From Methylobacterium indicum (GTDB lineage: Bacteria > Pseudomonadota > Alphaproteobacteria > Rhizobiales > Beijerinckiaceae), in the NCBI RefSeq assembly GCF_001043895.1, contig NZ_JTHF01000108.1:1-38234 (forward strand): a stretch of 38,234 nucleotides of DNA, in the 5' to 3' direction. The translations under genes were made by a program, and so were the position numbers. Below, piece after piece: positions 24,953 to 33,659 of this stretch. Within the stretch, counting starts at the first letter, position 1. Each line of letters starts with the position of its first letter. Under the pieces are notes generated by a model. That model saw only the letters and a program-made list of their open reading frames with translations. It had not been told where the DNA came from and did no database searches.

Positions 24953-25129
24953 CGGCGGCCCGCCGCCGGGGGCCAGGGCGCCGTCCACTCCCATATCTCG
25001 AACCTCTCGCTCGTGGGCGAACAAGCTATTGGACAGGAGGTCACCGCGCCCCCATGATCCCGCCCGCGGCCAGGCCCCCGACGCCATTTCCAGAGGGGCC
25101 GGCCCGCGTCGGAAGTCAGGGAGGAAGGC

Positions 25130-26473
25130 ATGGCCGGGACGGGTCGTGACGGTGTCGTCACGCGGCGCGAGGCGCTGATCGGAGCGGGCGCGGCGGGAGC
25201 GAGCCTGCTGATGCCGGGCCGCAGCGCCTGGGCGCAGGGCGCGGCGAAGCCCGCCGAGATCAAGGTCGGCATCGCCACCTACCTGTCGGGTCCGGCCAGC
25301 GTCTTCGGCGTGCCCGGCCGCCAGACCGCCGAGATGCTGTTCGACGAGATCAACGCGGCCGGCGGGATCGCCGGTGTGAAGGTGCGGCCGATCTTCGTCG
25401 ACGAGGGCCCGGGCGTCGACCATGTCGTCGGCGAGTACCGCCGCCTCGTCCAGTCGGAGGGCGTGCACCTGATCTTCGCGGCGATCTCGTCGGCGGACTG
25501 CATCGCCTGCGCGCCGCTCTCCGACGAATTGAAGCGCCCGACGCTCTTGTGGGATTGCGGCACCCAGCGCATCTTCGAGGATAACCGCTACTCGTATGCC
25601 TTCCGCACCCAGGCCAATGCGACGCCGGAGATCCTGGCCGCGCTCCTCTACCTCCTGAAGGTCAAGCCCGACTTCAAGTCGATCGCGGTGATCAACCAGG
25701 ACTATGCCTGGGGCCGCGACTCCTGGGACATTTTTCGGACGGCGATGAACACCCTGAAGCCCGGGGTGAAGGTTGCGGCCGAGCTGTTTCCGCGCTTCGG
25801 CGCCACCGACTTCTCGACCGAGATCACCCGCGTGCTGGCGTTGCGGCCCGACGTGGTGCTGTCGACCTCCTGGGGCGGCGACCTCGACGCGCTGATCCGC
25901 CAGGCCTCGGACCGCAAGCTGTTCGAGCGCGCGACCTTCGTGATGCCGCTCGCCGAATCCTCGCTCCAGCGCGTCGGCAAGGCGCTGCCCGCCGGCCACA
26001 TCGTCGGGGCGCGCGGCGACCACTGGTTCCTCCACCCCTCCCCAGCCGATCCCGAGCGGCTGAAGCGCTTCAGCGACACCTACAAGGCCAAGTACAATGC
26101 CTGGCCGATCTATCCGTGCTTCCACATGGCCCAGGCCGTCTCGGCGATGAAGGCCGGCATCGAGAAGGCGGTGGCGGCGAAGGGCGGCGGCTGGCCGACC
26201 GATGCGGAACTGGCCTCCGCCTTCAAGGGCCTCGAATTCCCCTCGCCGACCGCGAGCGTGCGGATCCGCGAGGACGGCCAGGGCCTCGAGAACCAGCTCA
26301 TCGGCACCACCCTGCACTCCGACAAGTACCCGTTCCCGGTGCTCACCGACATGATCGTCTTCCCGGCCGAGTCGGTGACGACGCCGGTCGGCCAGAAGAG
26401 TGCCGACTGGCTGAAGACGCTGACCCCCGACATGGTGGCCAAGCTCCCGCAGGCGCAGGCCTTCAAGAGCTGA
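25130..26473 (+). CDS. ABC transporter substrate-binding protein (branched-chain amino acid type)
   Basis: This 447-residue periplasmic protein has a twin-arginine-like leader (TRREALIGAGAAGASLLMPG, cleavage probably after AWA near residue 35). The type-I binding fold of LivJ/LivK-like proteins follows: IKVGIATYLSGPASVFG, AEMLFDEINAAGGIAGVKV, AISSADCIACAPLSDELKRP, AVINQDYAWGRDSWDIF. The family binds branched-chain amino acids, amides, urea or aromatic acids; the ligand here is unknown. AGGGAGGAAGG precedes the ATG. It heads a five-gene transporter set, and its stop shares a base with the permease start (TGATG). Confidence 0.93.
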   Translation: MAGTGRDGVVTRREALIGAGAAGASLLMPGRSAWAQGAAKPAEIKVGIATYLSGPASVFGVPGRQTAEMLFDEINAAGGIAGVKVRPIFVDEGPGVDHVVGEYRRLVQSEGVHLIFAAISSADCIACAPLSDELKRPTLLWDCGTQRIFEDNRYSYAFRTQANATPEILAALLYLLKVKPDFKSIAVINQDYAWGRDSWDIFRTAMNTLKPGVKVAAELFPRFGATDFSTEITRVLALRPDVVLSTSWGGDLDALIRQASDRKLFERATFVMPLAESSLQRVGKALPAGHIVGARGDHWFLHPSPADPERLKRFSDTYKAKYNAWPIYPCFHMAQAVSAMKAGIEKAVAAKGGGWPTDAELASAFKGLEFPSPTASVRIREDGQGLENQLIGTTLHSDKYPFPVLTDMIVFPAESVTTPVGQKSADWLKTLTPDMVAKLPQAQAFKS

Positions 26474-27405
26474 TGGCCTGGTTGTCGGAGAACGGGATCC
26501 TCGTCGGGCTCGCCCTGCTCGACGGGCTGTCCTACGCCGCCGCCGTCTTCATGGTGGCGGTCGGCCTGAACCTGGTGTTCGGCGTGCTGCGGGTGCTCAA
26601 CGTGGCCCATGGCAGCCTCTACGCCATTGGCGGCTACGCGGCGGCCTCCATCGGGCTGTTCGCGGCCTCGCTGGGCGCGCCGCCCTGGCTCGGCCTGCCG
26701 ATCCTGCTCGCGGCCGCCGTGCTCGTCGGCGTCGCGCTCGGGCCGGTGATCGAACGGCTCTTGCTGCGCCGGATGCAGGACCGCGAGCCGGTCCTGCAGC
26801 TCCTCGTCACCTTCGCGCTGTTCATGATCCTGGAGGACCTGCAGAAGCTGGTCTGGGGCGTGCAGCCGGTGGTGTTCGACGCGCCGCTGAAATGGCTCGG
26901 CACCGTCGACGTGCCGTTCGGCCAGGACGCGATCCCGTTCACTGCCTACCAGCTCTACGTGCTGCCGGGTGTGGCCCTCGCGACGCTCGCCATCCTGGCT
27001 TGCGTGCTGCGCTACACGCTGACCGGCCGCATGGTCGTGGCGGTCACGGTCGACCGCGAGGCGGCCCGGGCCATGGGGATCGACGCCGCCAGGGTGACGA
27101 TGCTGACCTTCACGGTCGGCGCCGCGCTCGCCGCGCTCGGCGGTGCGCTCGCCGCCCCCACCGTCTCGCTGGTGCCGGGCGTCGGCGCCTCGACCATCGT
27201 GCTCTCCTTCGCGGTGGTGGCGACGGCGGGCCTCGGCCAGATCGAGGGGGCGGCGGTCGCCGCCCTCCTCATCGGCCTCGGCCGGTCCTTCGCGGTCTAT
27301 GTCGCGCCGGAATTCGAGGTGGTGGTGCCCTACGCCATCATGGTGGCGGTGCTGCTGTTTCGGCCACAAGGCCTGTTCGGCGTGGCGGAGACCCGGCGGA
27401 TATGA
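26473..27405 (+). CDS. Branched-chain amino acid-type ABC permease, LivH-like
   Basis: This 310-residue membrane protein has about eight hydrophobic segments. It shows the LivH marks GLNLVFGVLRVLNVAHGSLYAIGG near the N-terminus, and AARAMGIDAARVTMLTFTVG, the coupling-loop EAA-like region facing the ATPase. It forms the translocation pore with the LivM-like protein. The start ATG overlaps the substrate-binding protein's stop by one base, which ensures coupled translation. Confidence 0.93.
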   Translation: MAWLSENGILVGLALLDGLSYAAAVFMVAVGLNLVFGVLRVLNVAHGSLYAIGGYAAASIGLFAASLGAPPWLGLPILLAAAVLVGVALGPVIERLLLRRMQDREPVLQLLVTFALFMILEDLQKLVWGVQPVVFDAPLKWLGTVDVPFGQDAIPFTAYQLYVLPGVALATLAILACVLRYTLTGRMVVAVTVDREAARAMGIDAARVTMLTFTVGAALAALGGALAAPTVSLVPGVGASTIVLSFAVVATAGLGQIEGAAVAALLIGLGRSFAVYVAPEFEVVVPYAIMVAVLLFRPQGLFGVAETRRI

Positions 27406-27436
27406 CCTGCAATTCCTTGCACGGAGGCGCCGCGCG

Positions 27437-28369
27437 ATGACCCGCCGCTCCGAAACTCTTTTCGCGCTGGCCGGCGCCGTGCTGATCCTCGTCCTCGCCT
27501 ATGCGGTGCCGTGGCTGCGCTTCGTGCTCACCATCGCGCTCGCCAAGGGGCTCGCCGTGCTCGGCATCCTGCTCCTGCTGCGGGCCGGCCAGGTCAGCTT
27601 CGGCCATGCGCTCTACCTCGCGCTCGCCGCCTACACGGTGGCGTTCGGCGCGGTTCTCGTGCCGGAGGCCCTGCTGCTGCTCCCGGCCGCGGCCCTGCTC
27701 GCCGGGATCGTCGGCCTGCTGATCGGCCTCTTCGTGGTGCGCTACCGCGAGATCTTCTTCGGCATGCTGAATCTCGCGCTCAGCATGGTCTTCTACTCGG
27801 TGCTGGAAAAGTTCTACGCGCTCACCCACGGAGCCGACGGCATCCGGCTCCCGCCGGTGACGGTCCTCGGCCGTCCGCTCGCCGGCGAGACGGGCGAGTG
27901 GACGGTGCTGGGCATCGCCCTCGTCCTGGCGCTCGCCTGCGGTGCGCTGGTGCGGGTGGCGCTCGCCTCGCCGCTCGGGGAAGCGCTCGCCGGCATCAAG
28001 ACCCGGGAGACCCGGCTCGACTTCATGGGCGTGTCCCCGAAGCGCGTGCTGCTCGCGGCCTACGTGGCGTCGGCCGTGATGGCGGGCTTCGCCGGGGCGA
28101 TCATCGCGCTCACCACCCGGCACGTCACCCCGGCACTCAGCTACTGGACCACCTCGGGCGAGCTCGTCTTCATCGCGATCCTCGGCGGGGCCGGCAGCGT
28201 GCTCGGGCCATTCCTGGGGGCGGCGGCCTACGAGCTGACCCGGGTCTATGCCGCGGCGACCTTCGCCAATGCCTGGCAGCTGGTGCTCGGCCTCGTGCTG
28301 CTGGCCGTCATCGTGTTCGCGCCGGGCGGCATCTGGGGCATGATCACGAGCCGCCGGAGGGCCGCATGA
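27437..28369 (+). CDS. Branched-chain amino acid-type ABC permease, LivM-like
   Basis: This 310-residue membrane protein is the second pore subunit, of the LivM type: LLLLRAGQVSFGHALYLALA, VVRYREIFFGMLNLALSMVF, and the coupling helix AGIKTRETRLDFMGVSPKRV. GGAGG precedes the ATG. Its stop overlaps the ATPase start (ATGA at 28366-28369). Length is slightly short compared with E. coli LivM (about 425), but normal for short LivM homologues. Confidence 0.93.
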   Translation: MTRRSETLFALAGAVLILVLAYAVPWLRFVLTIALAKGLAVLGILLLLRAGQVSFGHALYLALAAYTVAFGAVLVPEALLLLPAAALLAGIVGLLIGLFVVRYREIFFGMLNLALSMVFYSVLEKFYALTHGADGIRLPPVTVLGRPLAGETGEWTVLGIALVLALACGALVRVALASPLGEALAGIKTRETRLDFMGVSPKRVLLAAYVASAVMAGFAGAIIALTTRHVTPALSYWTTSGELVFIAILGGAGSVLGPFLGAAAYELTRVYAAATFANAWQLVLGLVLLAVIVFAPGGIWGMITSRRRAA

Positions 28370-29136
28370 CCGCGCTTCTCTCGGCAAAGGGTCTGCGCCT
28401 CGCCTTCGGCGGGCTCAAGGCGGCGGACGGGATCGACCTCGACGTCGAGGCCGGCGAGTTCCTGGCGATCATCGGCCCGAACGGCGCGGGTAAGACCACC
28501 TTCATCAACATGACGACCGGCTACCTCAAGCCGCAAGGGGGGACGATCGCCTTCGAGGGCAAGCCGATCCTCGGCCTGTCGCCGCGGCGCATCGTCGGGC
28601 TCGGGGTCGCGCGCAGCTTCCAGCTGCCGCAGCTCTTCACCGAGCACACCGTGCTCCAGAACGTGGCCCTCGCGGTCGCGGCCCGCGAGGGCGTCTGGTC
28701 GGTGCTCACCCCGCTCTTGCGCCCGCGCTTCCGCGACGAGGCGGCGGAGCTGATCGCGCGCTTCGGGCTGACCCGCATCACCGACGTGCGGGCCGACGCC
28801 CTCAACGAGGGCGCGCGCAAGCTCGTCGACATCGCCATGGCGGTGGCGCTCCGGCCCCGCCTCCTCCTGATGGACGAGCCGACGAGCGGCGTCGCCGCGG
28901 CGGAAAAAATGGCCATCGTCGAGACCCTGGTGCGGGTCCTGCGCGAGGCGGGTGTGACGGCGGTCTTCGTGGAGCACGACATGGAGGTGGTCGGGCGCTT
29001 CGCCGACCGGGTCGCCGTCTGGGGCCAGGGCAGGATCGCGGCGCTCGGGTCCCCGTCCCGGATCCTCAACGATCCGGAGGTGCAGCGTACGGTGATCGGC
29101 ATCGCACCGAACGGAGGCGCCCATGCTGCGGCTTGA
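28366..29136 (+). CDS. ABC transporter ATP-binding protein, LivG-like
   Basis: This 256-residue ATPase has Walker A GPNGAGKTT (about residues 39-47), a Q-loop region ARSFQLPQLF, Walker B LLLMDEPTSG, and the switch histidine in VEHDMEVV. The signature motif is LNEGARKLVDIA (from residue 146) rather than LSGGQ, a divergent form of the ABC signature; Liv-type ATPases often vary here. It should energise the LivH/LivM pore with the LivF-like partner. Its end overlaps the partner's start by 14 bases. Confidence 0.93.
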   Translation: MTALLSAKGLRLAFGGLKAADGIDLDVEAGEFLAIIGPNGAGKTTFINMTTGYLKPQGGTIAFEGKPILGLSPRRIVGLGVARSFQLPQLFTEHTVLQNVALAVAAREGVWSVLTPLLRPRFRDEAAELIARFGLTRITDVRADALNEGARKLVDIAMAVALRPRLLLMDEPTSGVAAAEKMAIVETLVRVLREAGVTAVFVEHDMEVVGRFADRVAVWGQGRIAALGSPSRILNDPEVQRTVIGIAPNGGAHAAA

Positions 29137-29779
29137 GGGAGCGGCGGTGGAGATCGCGGGCGCCCCCGTGCTCCGCGGCGTCTCGCTCGCCGTGCCGCCG
29201 GGCGGGCGCGTGGCGCTGATCGGCCGCAACGGCGCCGGCAAGACCACGACGCTGCGCGCCCTGATGGGGCTCCTGCCCCTCCAGGCCGGCCGGCTCGTCC
29301 TCGACGGGCAGGAGGCCGGTGCCGTGCCGGCGCATCACCGTGCGCGGCTCGGCATCGGCTACGCGCCGGAGGAGCGCAAGCTGTTCGGCAGCTTCACGGT
29401 GCAGGACAATCTGCTGCTGCCGGCCCAGGTGCTCAAACTACCCAAGGCGGAAGTCTCGCGGCGGCTGGATTCCGTCTACGCGCTCCTGCCGGAACTCAAG
29501 GATTTCGCGCCGCGCAAGGCGGCGGGCCTGTCGGGCGGCCAGGGCAAGATGGTGGCGCTCGGCCGCGCCCTGATGGTCGGCACCCGCGCGGTGCTCCTCG
29601 ACGAGCCGTTCCAGGGCCTCGCCCCGGCGCTCGCCCTTCGCTACGCCGAGGCCCTGGCGCGCCTGCGCGCCGCGCTCCCCGACGTCGCGATCCTGATCAC
29701 CGAGAGCAGCCCGGACCTGCTGCGGGCGCTCGTCGACACCACCATCCAGATCGAGCGCGGCGAGATCTCGGCCGCGTAA
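29123..29779 (+). CDS. ABC transporter ATP-binding protein, LivF-like
   Basis: This 218-residue ATPase has Walker A GRNGAGKTT, the LivF-typical IGYAPEERKLFGSFTVQDNL, a near-canonical signature LSGGQGKMVALGRAL, and Walker B AVLLDEPFQGLAP. It is a little shorter than usual (about 235). The position of the switch histidine is less clear: ITESSPDLL has serine or glutamate where a histidine is expected, so the catalytic site may be asymmetric. GGAGG lies before the ATG, within the preceding gene. Confidence 0.9.
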   Translation: MLRLEGAAVEIAGAPVLRGVSLAVPPGGRVALIGRNGAGKTTTLRALMGLLPLQAGRLVLDGQEAGAVPAHHRARLGIGYAPEERKLFGSFTVQDNLLLPAQVLKLPKAEVSRRLDSVYALLPELKDFAPRKAAGLSGGQGKMVALGRALMVGTRAVLLDEPFQGLAPALALRYAEALARLRAALPDVAILITESSPDLLRALVDTTIQIERGEISAA

Positions 29780-29797
29780 CGCAAGGAGATTTTTTCA

Positions 29798-30547
29798 ATG
29801 AGGCTCAACGGCAAGGTCGCGATCGTCACCGGCGCCGGCGGCGGCTTCGGCGAGGGCATCGCCAAGCGCTACGCCGCGGAGGGCGCCAAGGTCGCGGTGC
29901 TCGACCTGCGGGGCGATGCCGCCGAGCGGGTGGCGGCCGAGATCGGCGAATCCGCCATCGCCATCGCGGCGGATGTCGGCAGCGCCGCGGATGTCGCGGC
30001 GGCGGTCGCGCGCACCACCGAGGCCTTCGGCACGCCCCACATCCTGGTCAACAACGCCGGCACCACCCACCGCAACCAGCCGCTGATGGAGGTCGACGAG
30101 GAGGCCTTCGACCGGGTCTTCCGGGTCAACGTGAAGTCGATCTTCCACTTCGTCCGGGCGCTGGCGCCCGCGATGCGCGACAATGGCGGCGGCGTGATCC
30201 TGAACGTCGGCTCGACCGCCGGCATCCGGCCCCGTCCCGGCCTGACCTGGTACAACGCCTCGAAGGGGGCGGTGAACCTGATGTCGAAGTCGCTGGCCGT
30301 CGAGCTGGCGCCGTGGAAGATCCGCGTCAACGCGCTCTGCCCGGTGATGGGCGAGACCGGCCTGCTGGAGGCTTTCATGGGCGTGCCCGACACGCCGGAG
30401 AACCGGGCGAAGTTCGTCGCGACGATCCCGCTGGGGCGGATGTCGCGGGCGTCCGACATCGCCAACGTGGCGTTGTTCCTGGCCTCCGACGAGGCGGAGT
30501 TCATCACGGGCGTGGAGATGCCGATCGACGGGGGGCGGACGGTGTGA
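29798..30547 (+). CDS. Short-chain dehydrogenase/reductase, last gene of ABC operon
   Basis: This 249-residue classical SDR has TGAGGGFGEGIAKRY, an aspartate after the second strand (VAVLDLRGD, suggesting NAD), NNAGTTHRN, a serine in VGSTAGIR, Y152-x3-K156 in WYNASKGA, and the end ITGVEMPIDGGRTV. It starts 18 bases after the LivF-like gene with AAGGAG upstream, so it is probably in the same operon. Its substrate is likely related to what the transporter takes up; the identity is not readable. It differs clearly from the SDR at 2897. Confidence 0.92.
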   Translation: MRLNGKVAIVTGAGGGFGEGIAKRYAAEGAKVAVLDLRGDAAERVAAEIGESAIAIAADVGSAADVAAAVARTTEAFGTPHILVNNAGTTHRNQPLMEVDEEAFDRVFRVNVKSIFHFVRALAPAMRDNGGGVILNVGSTAGIRPRPGLTWYNASKGAVNLMSKSLAVELAPWKIRVNALCPVMGETGLLEAFMGVPDTPENRAKFVATIPLGRMSRASDIANVALFLASDEAEFITGVEMPIDGGRTV

Positions 30548-31002
30548 CGTGACCGAACCCGCGCCTTCCGTCCGGGGGGCGCGGTCGAGCCGCTGCGGCG
30601 ATCTCGGAAGCCCCTTGCGGAGGGGCACTGTCGTCCGATGCCGGCCGCGCTTCTCCCATTCCGGTGTCTTGATGCGTTCGCGCTCACCCGTGGTCCGGCC
30701 GGACGGCATCGTCGCGCTCGGAGTGGTGCGCCGGCATCTCCGACGTCGCACCTGAGCTGCCGAACGATGGGATCTCCCGGCCTTGCGAACCGTCTTCGTT
30801 GCGCGGCTGCGCTCCCGCCGCACCATGCGCCTTGACGAGAAACGGGTCTCTCTGCTGCGCCATCCCTCGATCCTCGTTCAGCCGGGAGCCTCCGGGACAC
30901 CCTGAGCGGTTTCCTCTCCCCCGGCGTCGCTCTCCACCCTGGAGTTTGCGAAAAATTCAGACTAATGCGGCACTGAACGATGAGGACAAAAGTGCTTGCT
31001 TC
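30548..31002. other. Intergenic region between ABC operon and flbT
   Basis: No gene is seen in these 455 bases. A GC hairpin (CCGCGCC/GGCGCGG, 30559-30584) just after the dehydrogenase stop may be a terminator. The last 60 bases before flbT are AT-richer and may hold its promoter. Confidence 0.45.
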
Positions 31003-31389
31003 ATGGCCCTGCGCATCGACCTCAAACCGCACGAACGGCTGATTATCGGCGACGTCTCGATCCGCAACGGCAGTCGCCGTGCATCCCTGACCTTCGAGAC
31101 GAAGGCAAAATTTCTTCGTGAAAAAGATATTTTGACGGAAAGCCAGGCCAAGACGGCCTGTGAGAGATTGTATGTCATCCTCCAGGCGATCTATCTCACT
31201 GAAAAGGATCTGATGATCGAGAACGAGTTCATAGCTCATGCGAACGAGATCATGAACAGCGTTCCGACCATGGGTCTGTATATCGCCGAAATCCACAAAA
31301 AGATCGAGGATGGTGATTACTATCAGGCGCTCAAGGTTGGTCAGGATCTCATGAATTACGAGAAATACCTGACGAAACTGGTCGAATAG
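31003..31389 (+). CDS. flbT: Flagellin mRNA regulator FlbT
   Basis: This 128-residue protein matches FlbT: IDLKPHERLIIGDVSIRNG, RRASLTFETKAKFLREKDIL, and AKTACERLYVILQAIYLTE are the family's conserved parts. In Caulobacter, FlbT binds the flagellin transcript leader and destabilises it until the hook is complete; in other species it can act as an activator. Length is normal. The usual partner flaF is not in the window. The region has about 50% GC, well below its surroundings. A Shine-Dalgarno sequence is weak (GAGGA about 20 bases upstream), so expression may be low. The neighbouring flagellin genes are the expected targets. Confidence 0.9.
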   Translation: MALRIDLKPHERLIIGDVSIRNGSRRASLTFETKAKFLREKDILTESQAKTACERLYVILQAIYLTEKDLMIENEFIAHANEIMNSVPTMGLYIAEIHKKIEDGDYYQALKVGQDLMNYEKYLTKLVE

Positions 31390-32260
31390 CAGCCTTCCGT
31401 CGGCAGATTCTCCTAGAGACGGCGTATCCGGGGCCATGCGGGGCGGCGCCGTTTCCACGCGCCCCAGCGAAGCCGACCTGCCTGAGGTGGCACGCGACCG
31501 AACGTCCGATCGGGTTCTACCGCTCGCGCCCGTCGGACGCAGTTCCCGCGCTGCCGGATCGACATCGACCGCTCCGCGCCGTGGCCGGGTCCCGGCGATG
31601 TCGATCGCGGGCGGGCGAGCACCGGGCGCCGCCTCGACCGGCGATAAGCCCGATCCGGCGGTATGAGGCCGTCCGGCTGCCAGTCCGGCCCCCGACGACG
31701 CGGATCTCGCTTCGCCGCCGACGATGCGGCACGATCGAGGACCGAGCGTGGTCGCCGTTGCCGGGTCACGCCCGCCACACGACGGGACGGCGGACGCGAG
31801 TCGGACCGAGCATGCCCTCTCGTGAGCGCTCTCCCCGCCCCGGATCTCCGCCCGCCCTGGCGTTGGTTGTCCGATGCCGGGGCGCCTCGTGGTGGAACGT
31901 CCGCCGACCGTCGCGCCACTTGGCCGCTGTCATGATGCTGGCGACCGACGTCGCTTTGGTGCGCCCCCTCTCCCTCCACGCCGAGCGGCGTCGATCACCG
32001 CGCATCCGCCGATCGGCCTCGGGGTACGACACGGATTTGCGACTGGATTAGCCCATCGGATATAATTCTCCGAGACAGATCCGGCGACCCCTGAATCGGC
32101 CGAAAGAGTAAACGTGCGTGCCGGACGTCGCCCCGGACAGAGGCCATGGCCCGCCTGCATTCGTGTGGAACACGGTTCATCCAGGCGAACGTCTGCGCCG
32201 GTCGAGTCCGGACTGCATGGACGATCTCTCTCATCATGCTGCGAGGGGGCAGATCTTGCT

Positions 32261-32303
32261 CCCGGCCTATGCATCGATGCACAGCATCGATGCATAGGCC
32301 GGG
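32261..32303. repeat. Perfect 20-base-stem inverted repeat
   Basis: Arms 32261-32280 and 32284-32303 are perfectly complementary around a 3-base ACA loop, with a central ATGCATCGATGC that is itself nearly palindromic. No T-run follows directly, although TTTTTT occurs about 45 bases on. Confidence 0.9.
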
Positions 32304-32340
32304 CGACGAAGGATGGTCGACACGTCGATTTGTCACAGAT

Positions 32341-32450
32341 AAAATCGGTTTTTTATATTTAAAATAGATATCAATATAAATTATATCGAATTGCATTTTG
32401 TAAATAATCTGATATTTTCATATTATATATAAAGATATACAATATAAAAT
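32341..32450. other. Very AT-rich patch
   Basis: By hand count only 15 of 110 bases are G or C, against about 70% for the surroundings. It lies about 270 bases before the flagellin start. It could be a promoter-associated, easily bent or silencing-protein-bound region, or foreign DNA. Confidence 0.85.
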
Positions 32451-32512
32451 GGCAAGGTAGGCAAAAGATAGCGATAATTTTTGCCGGCTTAATGCGATGA
32501 CCTCTCGGTTCA

Positions 32513-32558
32513 TGTCTATCGGGCGACGGGATCGTGATTGCGGCAATCCCGATAGACA
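32513..32558. repeat. Inverted repeat with 11-base arms upstream of flagellin
   Basis: TGTCTATCGGG (32513-32523) pairs perfectly with CCCGATAGACA (32548-32558); a smaller GATTG/CAATC stem lies inside. If transcribed it would fold in the flagellin leader, where FlbT-type control acts. Confidence 0.6.
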
Positions 32559-32654
32559 GCAAGCGATATATTCCTCGCGGGAGTTCTGCCGGAATCCACG
32601 TCAGCCAGCGTTCGAGCCACCGATGAAACGGCGCGGGGATGGCGGAGGGAACGT

Positions 32655-32670
32655 TTCATTAATCATTAAC
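32655..32670 (+). promoter_or_regulatory. Possible CtrA-like site before flagellin
   Basis: TTCA-TTAATCA-TTAAC matches TTAA-N7-TTAA with one mismatch, about 45 bases before the flagellin ATG. A weak call from a single AT-rich spot. Confidence 0.25.
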
Positions 32671-32714
32671 GGCGTACAACGTCGCAAGTGGCTTGACGAA
32701 GTGGAAATGGACCG

Positions 32715-33581
32715 ATGGCTGTGGCGCTTTCCTCGGGTATCCGCGATACCCTGGTGACCATCCAGCAGACCGTTGCAGAGGCAACCATCTCGCAGACGCG
32801 GCTGGCGACCGGTAAGAAGGTCAACTCCGCCCTCGACAACCCGTTGAACTACTTCGCCGCCGCGACGCTCGATCAGCGCGCCGGCGACCTCTCCGGCCTG
32901 CAGGACAACATGCAGCAGGCCGTGCGCACGATCACGGCCGCGAGCACCGGCATCGACGGCATGACCAAGCTGCTCCAGACGGCGCAGGGCCTTGCCAACT
33001 CGGCCGCCGCGGAGAGCGACCAGACCCGCCGCGCCACCCTCGCCACCCAGTTCAACACCGTGTTGAGCCAGGTCGACGAGCTGATGAAGAACTCGGGCTA
33101 CAACGGCACCAACCTGCTCAACGGCGACAAGCTCTCGCTGTCCTTCGACCCCAAGTCGACGACCTCGACCATGGTCATCCAGTCCTCGACCGGCTCGGTG
33201 GGCGTCGCCGGCTCGCTCGGCCTGACCGCCTCGCGTCTCGGCGTGGCGACGGCGGCCAACTCGACCTGGACCAACGGCGCCAGCGACACGATCGGCGACG
33301 CGGGCATCAAGACCACCCTGACGGCGCTGAGCACGGCGATCAGCACGCTGCGGATCGAGGCCAGCGGCCTGGGCTCGAGCCAGACCATCGTGTCGGCCCG
33401 CCAGGCCTTCACGACCTCGATGGTCAACACCCTGAAGGCGGGTGCCGGCGACCTGACGCTGGCCGACCTGAACGAGGAAGGCGCCAAGCTGAGCTCGCTC
33501 AACACCCGCGGCCAGATCGCCCAGACCGCCCTGTCGCTCGCCACCCAGCGCGACCAGCAGGTCATGCAGCTCCTGAAGTAA
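32715..33581 (+). CDS. Flagellin, short form
   Basis: This 288-residue flagellin has the conserved N-terminal domain (TVAEATISQTRLATGKKVNS, GLQDNMQQAVRTITAASTGI) and C-terminal domain (RGQIAQTALSLATQRDQQVM, ending QLLK), with a short middle rich in S, T, G and A. It forms the filament after export. The length suits alphaproteobacterial flagellins without a large outer domain. The S/T-rich middle offers many positions for O-linked glycans. The first ~199 residues differ from the second flagellin of this window at about 17 positions by my count (about 91% identical). No strong Shine-Dalgarno sequence was seen. The next three genes look like modification enzymes. Confidence 0.95.
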   Translation: MAVALSSGIRDTLVTIQQTVAEATISQTRLATGKKVNSALDNPLNYFAAATLDQRAGDLSGLQDNMQQAVRTITAASTGIDGMTKLLQTAQGLANSAAAESDQTRRATLATQFNTVLSQVDELMKNSGYNGTNLLNGDKLSLSFDPKSTTSTMVIQSSTGSVGVAGSLGLTASRLGVATAANSTWTNGASDTIGDAGIKTTLTALSTAISTLRIEASGLGSSQTIVSARQAFTTSMVNTLKAGAGDLTLADLNEEGAKLSSLNTRGQIAQTALSLATQRDQQVMQLLK

Positions 33582-33659
33582 GAGCGACGCCGTAACCCGA
33601 CGTCTTCGCACACCAGCCTCACGCGATCTGTCGCGGGCGGCCAGCCTTCGAGCTCAACG

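Larger units (their letters stand above)
31390..32714. other. Long non-coding stretch upstream of the first flagellin
   Basis: No convincing gene is present in 1,325 bases: the open frames are short, arginine/proline-rich and overlap in all directions. From 31390 to about 32250 I see nothing recognisable. From 32260 it holds a perfect 20-base-stem inverted repeat, a very AT-rich patch, a second inverted repeat with 11-base arms, and a possible CtrA half-site close to the flagellin start. A long regulatory leader or remnants of lost genes are both possible. Confidence 0.6.

Noticed and set aside
31413..31979. 188-codon minus-strand frame in the long gap before the flagellin
   Set aside because: The translation is arginine/proline-rich with no domain, and several other frames in both directions are equally open.
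32261..32303. Intrinsic terminator
   Set aside because: The stem is strong but no T-run follows on either strand, and there is no gene directly upstream within 800 bases.
32449..32465. Sigma-54-like TGGC...GC sequence
   Set aside because: The distance between the GG and GC elements is two bases too short for a sigma-54 promoter.
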